From the NCBI RefSeq assembly GCF_900104775.1, contig NZ_FNSA01000003.1, positions 4,278,001 through 4,342,000 of the forward strand: DNA of 64,000 bases. Reading direction: 5' to 3'. Source of the stretch: Tsukamurella tyrosinosolvens (GTDB lineage Bacteria; Actinomycetota; Actinomycetes; Mycobacteriales; Mycobacteriaceae). Positions 25,261 to 32,238 of this stretch are shown here, in pieces. Made by a program: the position numbers and the translations under genes. The notes beneath the pieces were generated by a model. It had not been told where the DNA came from. It ran no database searches and worked only from the letters and a program-made list of their open reading frames with translations. The first letter of the stretch is position 1; the number at the start of each line of letters is the position of its first letter.

Positions 25261-25359
25261 ATGGTCATCTTCTTCGAGATCCTCATGGCGGTGGCGTCGG
25301 TCGCGATCTTCGCGTTCGCGATCTTCGTGATGTACCGCGTCCTCACCGACGGCCAGTAG
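25261..25359 (+). CDS. 32-residue single-span membrane protein
   Basis: A 32-codon ORF encodes a peptide with one hydrophobic helix (about residues 3-24, [20 protein letters not shown]) and a short hydrophilic tail YRVLTDGQ. It has a well-placed -10 for leaderless translation, biased GC3 codons and a tidy 7-nt gap to the nitrobindin GTG, all of which speak for a real gene. I do not recognise a family. Short membrane peptides often bind and modulate larger membrane complexes, but no partner is evident. Confidence 0.65.
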   Translation: MVIFFEILMAVASVAIFAFAIFVMYRVLTDGQ

Positions 25360-25366
25360 TCCGCCC

Positions 25367-26014
25367 GTGAGCGACGAGGCCACCCCCGACGCCTCCGCCT
25401 CCGCCGGCACCGGCCAGGAGGCGCTGGACGCGGCGATCGAGCGCGCCGAGACCACCTCGTCGCGCAACATCTCGAACCTTCCCGGGCTACCGCTCGCCGA
25501 CGACACGGCGAACCTGCGGCAGGGCCCGGACCTGCATTCCGGACTGCTCGGCCTCCTCCCCCTCGTCGGTGTCTGGCGGGGCGAGGGCGAGGGCCACGAC
25601 GAGTCCGGCGACTACCACTTCGGCCAGCAGATCGTCGTCAGCCACGACGGCCAGAACTTCCTCTCCTGGGAGGCGCGGTCCTGGAAGCTGGACGACAAGG
25701 GCGAGTTCTCCGAGCCCGACCTCCGCGAGGCCGGCTTCTGGCGCATCGGCGAGGACGACGAGATCGAGTTCGTCGTCACGCACGCCAGCGGCATCGTCGA
25801 GCTGTACTACGGCAAGCCCGTCTCGCAGACCGCCTGGGAGCTCGAGGCGGACGTGGTGATCCGCTCCAAGACCTCGCCGCTCGCCGGCGCCGCGAAGCGC
25901 CTCTACGGCCTCGTCGAGCAGGGCGGCGCCCTCGCCTACGTCGAGGAGCGGATCGACGCCGACGGCGAGCTCATCCCCCGCCTGAGCGCCAAGCTCAACC
26001 GCTACGCGGGCTAA
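25367..26014 (+). CDS. nitrobindin-like heme-binding protein (Rv0813c type)
   Basis: This 215-residue protein has an N-terminal extension of about 60 residues rich in Ala, Ser and Asp. A ten-stranded nitrobindin/FABP-like barrel follows, beginning with the hallmark [12 protein letters not shown] (about 66-77). It is the counterpart of M. tuberculosis Rv0813c, a heme-binding protein thought to deal with peroxynitrite and NO. The GTG start follows the small membrane protein by 7 nt and may be cotranscribed with it. The gene converges on the TetR gene with a 4-nt overlap. Confidence 0.88.
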   Translation: MSDEATPDASASAGTGQEALDAAIERAETTSSRNISNLPGLPLADDTANLRQGPDLHSGLLGLLPLVGVWRGEGEGHDESGDYHFGQQIVVSHDGQNFLSWEARSWKLDDKGEFSEPDLREAGFWRIGEDDEIEFVVTHASGIVELYYGKPVSQTAWELEADVVIRSKTSPLAGAAKRLYGLVEQGGALAYVEERIDADGELIPRLSAKLNRYAG

Positions 26015-26718
26015 TCTCCAGCGGCGTCGACGGCGCTGGCGTCCAGTGCCGGCGGAACCCCCAACCGACGCAACGTGTCGATGGCGCCCGTGATGTGCGC
26101 CTGCCAGTCGCCGCCGCCGCCCGCCTCGTGCCAGTTCCGCAGCGCCGCGACCAGCGACCACAGGATCGCGTTCGCGATCACGCGCGCCTCGGAGCGGTCG
26201 TACCGCCCTCCTGCGACCATCGACCGGGCCAGATGCTCGGTCGCCTCGTCGATCATGAGGAACGCCGCTGCGCGCACCGAGGGGATCTCGAACCAGAGCC
26301 GCGCACGGACCGGGGCCGTCTCGTCGAGCTCGCCCTTCGTCTCCGCCGACATGTCGGTGACGGCGGTCATCACCGCCTCCCACGGCGGAACGCCCTGGGC
26401 GAGGAGGTGCCCCATCGTCGCGAGTGAGCGGGAATCGAAGGCGTCGGTGAGGATCAGCCCCTCCTTCGTACCGAAGTACCGGTAGACCGTGCTCGGCGAG
26501 ACCTCGGCCTCCGCCGCGATCTTCTCGACCGTGACCCAGTCGAAGCCCCGCTCGTCGATCATGCGGAGCGCCACGCGCTGGATGTGCACCATGGCGGCCA
26601 TCTTCTTGCGCTCGCGCAGGGTCGGCGTCGGCGGGAGGCTCGCCGCGCGCGCGGCGGCGTCGCGCACCGCTGGATTCATCGCCTCCGACACCTCGGCCCC
26701 TTTCGTCGACCGCCCCAT
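26011..26718 (-). CDS. TetR-family repressor of the adjacent exporter
   Basis: This 235-residue protein has an N-terminal helix-turn-helix (about residues 40-80: [28 protein letters not shown]) and a helical ligand domain. The ATG at 26718 gives a short N-terminal arm; the ATG at 26679 is an alternative. It is divergent from an ABC exporter with several copies of AGTCACTG motifs between them. The arrangement resembles M. tuberculosis Rv1219c (RaaS) with Rv1218c-Rv1217c, an efflux system for toxic compounds. It should repress both directions until a drug or lipid ligand binds. Confidence 0.88.
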   Translation of the reverse strand: MGRSTKGAEVSEAMNPAVRDAAARAASLPPTPTLRERKKMAAMVHIQRVALRMIDERGFDWVTVEKIAAEAEVSPSTVYRYFGTKEGLILTDAFDSRSLATMGHLLAQGVPPWEAVMTAVTDMSAETKGELDETAPVRARLWFEIPSVRAAAFLMIDEATEHLARSMVAGGRYDRSEARVIANAILWSLVAALRNWHEAGGGGDWQAHITGAIDTLRRLGVPPALDASAVDAAGD

Positions 26719-26720
26719 TC

Positions 26721-26797
26721 TGGCAGTGACTCGCAGGAACACCTTCCCACGGTCGGACAAAAGTCGTAGAGTCACTGTCATGAGCAAGTCACTGTCA
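26721..26797. promoter_or_regulatory. TetR operator array and leaderless exporter promoter
   Basis: AGTCACTGTCA occurs twice as a direct repeat, 17 nt apart (26770-26780 and 26787-26797), and once more as the near-identical inverted copy TGGCAGTGACT (26721-26731). The first direct copy overlaps TAGAGT (26767-26772), a -10 box 7 nt upstream of the exporter ATG at 26780, so that mRNA is probably leaderless and the second copy lies inside the coding region. Confidence 0.6.
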
Positions 26798-27733
26798 GTT
26801 TCTGCCACAGGGCTCCACAAGAGCTTCGGACGCTCGATCGCGTTGAACGGCCTGGACCTCGCCGTCGAGGAGGGCGAGGTGCACGGCTTCCTCGGCCCGA
26901 ACGGCGCGGGCAAATCGACCACCATCCGCGGGCTGCTGGGCCAACTACGGCTCGACGGTGGCGAGGCCCGGGTCTTCGGGCTCGACCCGCGCGCGGACGC
27001 GTCGGCGGTCCACGACCGCCTCGCCTACGTCCCCGGCGACGTCTCGCTGTGGCCGGGCCTGAGCGGAGGCGAGTGCATCGACGTGCTCGGCGGCCTACAG
27101 GGACACCTCGACCCGCGCCGTCGCGACGAGCTGATCGACCGCTTCGAACTGGACCCGCGCAAGAAGGCGCGCACGTACTCGAAGGGCAACCGGCAGAAGG
27201 TCGCGCTCATCGCCGCCCTCGCCTGCGACGCCGACCTGTACGTCCTCGACGAACCCACCTCCGGCCTCGATCCGCTCATGGAGGCGCACTTCCAGGAGGC
27301 GGTCCGCGAGCGCAACACCGAGGGCCGGACGGTGTTGCTGAGCAGCCACATCCTGGCCGAGGTCGATGCACTGTGCCATCGCGTGACGATCGTCCGCGCG
27401 GGCACGACCGTGTCCACCGGGACACTGCGCGAACTGCGCGCGGGCACCCGCACGGCGATCGACGCGGTCACCCCGTCGGCTCCCGCGGGCCTCGACGGCC
27501 TGCCGGGCGTCGCCGATCTCGAGACCGCCGATACCGCCGCGGGGATCCGCACGCGGCTGACGGCCTCGCACGCCGGGCTGGCGGGCGCCGTCGCCGCGGT
27601 CGCAGCCGCCGGCCCCACCGAGCTCGCGGTGCACCCGCCCAGCCTGGAGCAGCTCTTCCTCGGGCACTACCGCGACGAGACGGACGGCGCCGAGCGCGCG
27701 GAGATCGCCGAGCCTTCGGGGAGCTCCCGATGA
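26780..27733 (+). CDS. drug-exporter ABC ATP-binding protein (Rv1218c-like)
   Basis: This 317-residue ATPase has Walker A GPNGAGKS (39-46), a divergent signature YSKGNRQKV in place of LSGGQ, which is normal for this exporter branch, Walker B LYVLDEPTSGLDP and the H-loop LSSHILAEVD. The C-terminal 90 residues form the usual accessory domain. The stop overlaps the permease ATG (ATGA). With the permease it should pump out a hydrophobic antibiotic-like compound. Confidence 0.92.
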   Translation: MSKSLSVSATGLHKSFGRSIALNGLDLAVEEGEVHGFLGPNGAGKSTTIRGLLGQLRLDGGEARVFGLDPRADASAVHDRLAYVPGDVSLWPGLSGGECIDVLGGLQGHLDPRRRDELIDRFELDPRKKARTYSKGNRQKVALIAALACDADLYVLDEPTSGLDPLMEAHFQEAVRERNTEGRTVLLSSHILAEVDALCHRVTIVRAGTTVSTGTLRELRAGTRTAIDAVTPSAPAGLDGLPGVADLETADTAAGIRTRLTASHAGLAGAVAAVAAAGPTELAVHPPSLEQLFLGHYRDETDGAERAEIAEPSGSSR

Positions 27734-29286
27734 ACGGCCTCGGCGCCCTGATCCGGCTGCGACTGCGCTCCGGAAGGGTGGGGCTGCTCGCCGCGCCGGC
27801 CGCGATCGCCGGCCTGGTCGCCGTCACCGCCGCGAGCATCGCCGGGCTGTACGACACCGCGGAGGCGCGCGCCGGCTACGCGGCGTCCATCGGGGACTCG
27901 GCGTCGGGCGCGGCCTTCAACGGCCGGGGCTACGACCTCGACACCGTCGGCGGCATCACCGCCCTGGAGGTCGGGCTGTTCGGTCAGCTCCTGGTCGCGG
28001 CGTGCGGCATCGGACTGGCGATCCGGCACACACGCCGCGAGGAGGAGTCCGGCCTCACGGAGCTGATCACCGCGACGCGGATCGCCCCGCTGGCGCCGCT
28101 CGCCTCCGCGGCGGTGGCTGTCGGCGGCGCGTGCACCGCTGCGGGCGCGCTGTCGGCGCTCGCCGTGGGGAGCGCCGGTTACGGCGCGGGGATCGGGCTG
28201 TTGATGGCGGCGTACGCGGGCGTCGGCCTCGTCGCCGGCCAGCTGGCGCAGGCCGCGCGCACCGCATGGACCCTCGCCCTGGGCTTCCTTCTCGCGACCT
28301 TCCTGGTGCGCGCGACCGTCGACGGCCGCGGTCTCGACGCGACCTGGCTGAGCCCGCTCGGCTGGCCGGCGGAGATCCGGCCGTTCGGGGCGGCACCGCG
28401 ACTCTGGCCGATCCTCGCGCTCGCCGCGATGACGCTGGCGATGACCGTCACCGCCGTCGTGATCGCGCGGCGCCGCGACCTGGGCGCGGGCGTCGTGGCG
28501 CCGCGGCTCGGCCCGCCGCGGGCACGCCCCGGGCTCGTCTCGCCGCTGGGCCTGGCGGTCCGGCTCGCCTCCGGGGCGCTGGCCGGATGGGCGGTCTTCG
28601 CGGCGGTGTGGGCGGCGGTGTTCGGGGCGCTCTCCCACGAGGTGACGCGCCTCATCGACGCGAATCCCGCTCTGCTGGAGGCGATGGGCGTGGATTCCGC
28701 GACCGACCTCGTCGGCAGCCTCGCACTCCTGTTCGTCGCGCTGAGCGCCGGCGCGGCGGGACTCAGCACCGTCGGCACGCTCTCGGCGGAGGAGGCGGAG
28801 GGCCGCCTGGGCCTCGTCGCCTCGACGCGCGTGCCGCTGCGCACCTGGTGGCCCGCGTGGGGCGCGGTGGCCCTCGCCGGCGCGGGGGCCGTACTGCTCG
28901 GCGGGGCCGCGGTGCTCGGCGTCGCCACCGCGCTCGCGACCGGCCGCGGCGCCGAGGTCGGTTCCGCCCTCGCGGCGGGCGCCGGGTACCTGATCCCCGT
29001 GGCCGTGATCGTGCTCGTCGGGCTCGCCTCCCGGGCCGCGACGGTGCGCCCGGCCCGACTCGGGTGGGTCGTCCTCGCGTGGGCCGGGATCGTCGGGCTG
29101 CTCGCGGAGACGCTGCGGCTGCCCGGCTGGGCCCGGGGAGGCCGCGCCGAGCACGACGGCCACCGTCGCCCTCGGGGCGCTGGCCGTCGTGCTCGGCGCG
29201 GCCTCCCCGGCCCTCGCGGCGCGGCGCGACCTGGCCGCCGGGTGACCGTGCCGGCGCCACGCACGCAACAGGCCCCGGGTGCGTGA
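27730..29286 (+). CDS. ABC exporter permease (Rv1217c-like), probably frameshifted near the 3' end
   Basis: This is a permease of about 518 residues in this frame with about eleven hydrophobic segments up to residue 465. The family member in M. tuberculosis has about 548 residues. After LRLPGW (ending at nt 29130) the frame becomes arginine-rich nonsense (GRAEHDGHRR...). The next frame, read from nt 29138, continues with a good last helix, TATVALGALAVVLGAASPAL, and the family-typical end ARRDLAAG, stopping at 29245. The expected SPFxHxP linker is missing, so a small deletion plus frameshift, or an assembly error, is likely. The protein made may lack its last helix. Confidence 0.8.
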   Translation: MNGLGALIRLRLRSGRVGLLAAPAAIAGLVAVTAASIAGLYDTAEARAGYAASIGDSASGAAFNGRGYDLDTVGGITALEVGLFGQLLVAACGIGLAIRHTRREEESGLTELITATRIAPLAPLASAAVAVGGACTAAGALSALAVGSAGYGAGIGLLMAAYAGVGLVAGQLAQAARTAWTLALGFLLATFLVRATVDGRGLDATWLSPLGWPAEIRPFGAAPRLWPILALAAMTLAMTVTAVVIARRRDLGAGVVAPRLGPPRARPGLVSPLGLAVRLASGALAGWAVFAAVWAAVFGALSHEVTRLIDANPALLEAMGVDSATDLVGSLALLFVALSAGAAGLSTVGTLSAEEAEGRLGLVASTRVPLRTWWPAWGAVALAGAGAVLLGGAAVLGVATALATGRGAEVGSALAAGAGYLIPVAVIVLVGLASRAATVRPARLGWVVLAWAGIVGLLAETLRLPGWARGGRAEHDGHRRPRGAGRRARRGLPGPRGAARPGRRVTVPAPRTQQAPGA

Positions 29287-29309
29287 ACATCACGCGCTCC
29301 CGGGGCCTG
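29269..29309. terminator. strong bidirectional terminator
   Basis: A perfect 11-bp stem CAGGCCCCGGG / CCCGGGGCCTG encloses a second hairpin GCGTGA-AAC-TCACGC. It overlaps the 3' end of the frameshifted permease frame and lies 26 nt beyond the stop of the micro-ORF on the minus strand, so it can end both transcripts. Confidence 0.75.
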
Positions 29310-29334
29310 CCGTATTCCAGGTGGGCGACCGCCG

Positions 29335-29373
29335 TCAGGCGGCGGCCACCTCCTCAGTCCTGAAATTCACCAT
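29335..29373 (-). CDS. 12-residue micro-ORF with its own promoter
   Basis: The minus strand encodes MVNFRTEEVAAA. Upstream is AAAGGAGGTG (29383-29392), a full-length match to the 16S anti-Shine-Dalgarno sequence, ending 9 nt before the ATG. A promoter TTGCCG-N17-TAGCGT (29408-29436) lies upstream, and the terminator 29269-29309 lies downstream, giving a predicted transcript of about 130 nt. The peptide family is unknown to me. It could be a signalling or modified peptide, a toxin, or the marker ORF of a small RNA. No modification enzyme is adjacent. Confidence 0.5.
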   Translation of the reverse strand: MVNFRTEEVAAA

Positions 29374-29407
29374 TTCTCGGACCACCTCCTTTCGTTTGAC
29401 GTCTTCG

Positions 29408-29436
29408 ACGCTACGCCCGCTCCGAGACGTCGGCAA
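29408..29436 (-). promoter_or_regulatory. promoter of the 12-residue micro-ORF
   Basis: On the minus strand TTGCCG (29431-29436) and TAGCGT (29408-29413) are separated by exactly 17 nt. The predicted start near 29401 leaves a leader of about 28 nt containing the strong ribosome-binding site. Confidence 0.5.
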
Positions 29437-29465
29437 CGGAATTATCCGGAGGGCGAACACACTGG

Positions 29466-30152
29466 TCAGGACGCGTTCTCGCCGTACCACTCGGCGAACT
29501 GCTTCGACGAGGCCCAGCGCGAGTAGGTGGGCCCCTGCGGCCAGCCGTCGGGCACGTCCTGCCACTGCTCCTGTCGACCGTAGGGCAGCACGTCGAGGAG
29601 GCCGAACGTGTAGGAGACCTGCTCCGCGCCGCGACTGCCGGTCTGCCACACGTGGTAGACCTTCTCGCCGTCGCGCACGAAGGTGTTGTAGGCGAAACCA
29701 CCGCCAGGAGGCGCACCCACGTCGGTCCCGAAGTCGGACCCGGCGGACGAGTACCAGGTCATTCGGTTCCCGACCCGCTTCTTGTAGGCGAGGATCTCGT
29801 CCATCGGCCCGTTGGTGATCACGACCATCCGGGCGTCCCAGTTCCCCAGGAAGTCGGTCCGGGTGTATTGCGAGGTGACGCCGGTGCAGCCGGGGCACTG
29901 CCATTCGTTCCCGTCGGTCCACATGTGGTGGTAGGTGATGAGCTGGCTCGCGCCGTCGAAGACATCCGCAAGGCTGACGGCGCTGCCGTCCTCGGCGGTC
30001 AGGGTGTACTCGGGCAGTTCCACGGCGGGCAGGGCTCGGCGTTGCGCGGCGATGGCGTCCAGCTCGCGGGTGGCGGCCTTCTCGCGGATCCGCAGGGCGT
30101 CGAGCTCCTTCTGCCAGGTCTCGCGGTCGACGACGGGGGGAATGGGGGCCAT
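29466..30152 (-). CDS. DUF899 thioredoxin-like protein
   Basis: This 228-residue protein of the DUF899 family has a thioredoxin-like fold and is found widely in actinomycetes and proteobacteria. It contains WTDGNEWQCPGCT near residue 84, with two cysteines in CPGC, and the conserved end YSRWASSKQFAEWYG. A short coiled coil occupies residues 13-45. The function is unknown; an oxidoreductase role is suggested by the fold. GAGAGGAACCC precedes the ATG. It is 46 nt downstream of the PNPOx gene and probably in the same operon. Confidence 0.85.
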   Translation of the reverse strand: MAPIPPVVDRETWQKELDALRIREKAATRELDAIAAQRRALPAVELPEYTLTAEDGSAVSLADVFDGASQLITYHHMWTDGNEWQCPGCTGVTSQYTRTDFLGNWDARMVVITNGPMDEILAYKKRVGNRMTWYSSAGSDFGTDVGAPPGGGFAYNTFVRDGEKVYHVWQTGSRGAEQVSYTFGLLDVLPYGRQEQWQDVPDGWPQGPTYSRWASSKQFAEWYGENAS

Positions 30153-30198
30153 GATGGGTTCCTCTCTCGGGGTGGATGTCTCGGGCGCGAAGCTCGAC

Positions 30199-30732
30199 TC
30201 AGGGCCGGAAGCGGGTCTGGGCGAAGTGCTCACCGCGGGAGAACGCCAGGATCTTGTCCGGGCGCACGCCGAAGACGGGGAGCGACGCTCCGTCCGGGTT
30301 GGGTGCGTGGCCGTCGACGTGGTGCCGGAAGCCGTCGTCGTCGACGTCGTAGGGCCAGTCGAGCCGGTCCCGCCACATCTGCGCGAGCACCTCGAGTACG
30401 GGACGGTCGGTGCAACGCTCGGCGCGGCCCTCGACGACGACGTCGAGCCCGCGGCGGTACTCATCGGTTCCGGTACTGAGGACGCAGCGCGGGTCTCGCG
30501 CCAGGTTGCGCGCCTTCTGCTCCTCCAGACCCGTCACGAAGAACAGCCGGCCGTCGAGCCACATCGCGGGGAGCGGGCACACGTGCGGCCTCCCGTCCGC
30601 GCGGACGGTGCTGAGCCGGAAGATCCCCGCCCCCTCCAGCGCGGCGACGACCTCCGCCCACGACGTGGCGACGGCGCCGGGGCTGCTGAAATCGGGATGC
30701 AGGACCGGTTCGGGCGTCGTGCTGATGGTCAT
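30199..30732 (-). CDS. pyridoxamine 5'-phosphate oxidase-like flavoprotein
   Basis: This 177-residue split-barrel protein of the PNPOx-like superfamily has GIFRLSTVRADGRPHVCPLPAMW split over the first strands and ARDPRCVLSTG in the core. Such actinomycete proteins bind FMN or F420 and reduce diverse compounds; the substrate is not evident. GAGGAGCCGCC precedes the ATG. It is divergent from a TetR gene, with a tandem repeat between them, and forms an operon with the DUF899 gene. Confidence 0.82.
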   Translation of the reverse strand: MTISTTPEPVLHPDFSSPGAVATSWAEVVAALEGAGIFRLSTVRADGRPHVCPLPAMWLDGRLFFVTGLEEQKARNLARDPRCVLSTGTDEYRRGLDVVVEGRAERCTDRPVLEVLAQMWRDRLDWPYDVDDDGFRHHVDGHAPNPDGASLPVFGVRPDKILAFSRGEHFAQTRFRP

Positions 30733-30746
30733 GGCGGCTCCTCGGC

Positions 30747-30788
30747 ATGTTCACAGCGTCCACATCTGCTATGTTCACACCGTACACT
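30747..30788. promoter_or_regulatory. tandem operator repeats between PNPOx and TetR genes
   Basis: ATGTTCACAGCGTCCAC (30747-30763) and ATGTTCACACCGTACAC (30771-30787) are 17-nt direct repeats 24 nt apart differing at two positions. TACACT (30783-30788) in the second is a possible -10 for the TetR gene. The TetR protein encoded at 30812 is the likely ligand. Confidence 0.55.
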
Positions 30789-30811
30789 TGAGAGACGGGG
30801 GACACAAGGGC

Positions 30812-31387
30812 ATGGCGTACCACCACGGGGATCTGGCGCAGGCGCTGGTCGACGCGGGCCTGGAGGTCACCCGCGCCGGCGGACCGTCGGCGCTCACCAT
30901 CCGCGAGGTCACCCGCCGGGTCGGCGTGAGCCCCAACGCCGCGTACCGCCACTTCCCCGACCGGCTGGCACTCCTGCGGGCGGTCAGCTCCGCCATCGAG
31001 CAGCGCATGGCCGACGCCATGCCCGTGAGCCCGGACCAGGGGCCCGTCGAGCGACTGCGGGCCGTGGGTCTCGGCTACATCGCCTTCGCACTGGCCGAAC
31101 CCGGGTGGTTCTCGGTGTGCTTCTTCGGCGACGAGGTACCGGATCCGGAGTCGCTCAACGGGATCCCGCCGTATGTCGCGCTGTCGGAGGCGCTGGACCT
31201 CATGGTGCACGCGGGTCTGCTGCGCCCCGAGGCCCGACGGTCCGCCACCTGGTCCTGTTGGTCGATGGTCCACGGCTTCGCCGAGATGGCGCTGCGCGGC
31301 CCGCTGCACCACCTGCCGGGCGATCAGCAGTGGCCGCTCGCCGAGGCCGCGGTCGACACGGCGATCGCGGGAATCCTGCACGACTGA
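30812..31387 (+). CDS. TetR/AcrR-family regulator
   Basis: This 191-residue repressor starts MAYHHGDLAQALVDAG, as many TetR proteins with a WHG (TetR_C_33) ligand domain do. The helix-turn-helix is LTIREVTRRVGVSPNAAYRHFPDR (about 28-51, written here in part as a continuous family motif). CAAGGG precedes the ATG. It is divergent from the PNPOx-DUF899 pair with tandem operator repeats between, and 23 nt upstream of an SDR gene that it probably also controls. Confidence 0.9.
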   Translation: MAYHHGDLAQALVDAGLEVTRAGGPSALTIREVTRRVGVSPNAAYRHFPDRLALLRAVSSAIEQRMADAMPVSPDQGPVERLRAVGLGYIAFALAEPGWFSVCFFGDEVPDPESLNGIPPYVALSEALDLMVHAGLLRPEARRSATWSCWSMVHGFAEMALRGPLHHLPGDQQWPLAEAAVDTAIAGILHD

Positions 31388-31410
31388 GCGCTGCGGAGCA
31401 CGATGGAGTC

Positions 31411-32238
31411 ATGAGCGACTCTCCCGTGTGGCTGGTGACCGGCGCGTCGAAGGGCATCGGGCTCGAGGTGGTGAAGGCGGCGCTCGCGAGCGGGGCCCGC
31501 GTCGCGGCCACGACCCGCAACCCCGAGAAGCTGACCGCCGAGTTGGATGACCCGAACCTCCTGCCGCTGCCGATGCGGGTCACCGATGAGGTGGACGTGC
31601 GCCGCGCCGTCGCGCGGGTCGAACAGGAGCTCGGCCCCATCGACGTGCTGGTCAACAACGCCGGCTACTCGCTGCTCGGCGCGGTCGAGGAGGTCGCGCT
31701 CGACGACGTGCGGGCGAACTTCGACGTCAACGTCTTCGGCGTCCTCGCGGTCACGCAGGCGGTGCTCCCGGGCATGCGGGCGCGCCGGTCGGGCCGGATC
31801 CTCAACCTGGCGTCGATCTCCGCGAGCGTCACCGGCCCCGCACAGGGGATCTACAGCGCGACCAAGGCCGCCGTCCTCCTGCTCACCGAGGCCCTCGACG
31901 CCGAGATAGCGCCGCTCGGGCTGCACGCCGTGGCGATCTGCCCGGGCGGAGTGCGCACCGATTTCCTCGACGCCTCGTCGAGCCGCCGCCCCGCGACCGC
32001 TATCGACGACTACGCCGCCGTCGCCGGCACCCTCTCCGCGCTCGACCGGCTCAATCACAACCAGGGCGGCGACCCCGCGCTCCTGGCGCAGACGCTCGTC
32101 GAGGTCGCGGCGATGCCCGACCCGCCGACCCGCCTGTATCTCGGGAAGGACGCGCTGCACGCGATCCTGCGCGCGACCGAGGCCGAGCACGCCGACGCCG
32201 AGCGCTACGCCGAACTGAGCCGGTCCATCTCCCACTGA
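31411..32238 (+). CDS. short-chain dehydrogenase/reductase
   Basis: This 275-residue classical SDR has the cofactor motif TGASKGIG (about 9-16), NNAG (about 86), catalytic Ser in LASISAS and Tyr-x3-Lys in YSATK. Arg/Lys residues after the second strand (TTRNPEK) suggest NADP(H). The substrate is unknown. It follows the TetR gene and probably shares its promoter. Its 3' end overlaps the end of cydC on the other strand by 34 nt. Confidence 0.9.
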   Translation: MSDSPVWLVTGASKGIGLEVVKAALASGARVAATTRNPEKLTAELDDPNLLPLPMRVTDEVDVRRAVARVEQELGPIDVLVNNAGYSLLGAVEEVALDDVRANFDVNVFGVLAVTQAVLPGMRARRSGRILNLASISASVTGPAQGIYSATKAAVLLLTEALDAEIAPLGLHAVAICPGGVRTDFLDASSSRRPATAIDDYAAVAGTLSALDRLNHNQGGDPALLAQTLVEVAAMPDPPTRLYLGKDALHAILRATEAEHADAERYAELSRSISH

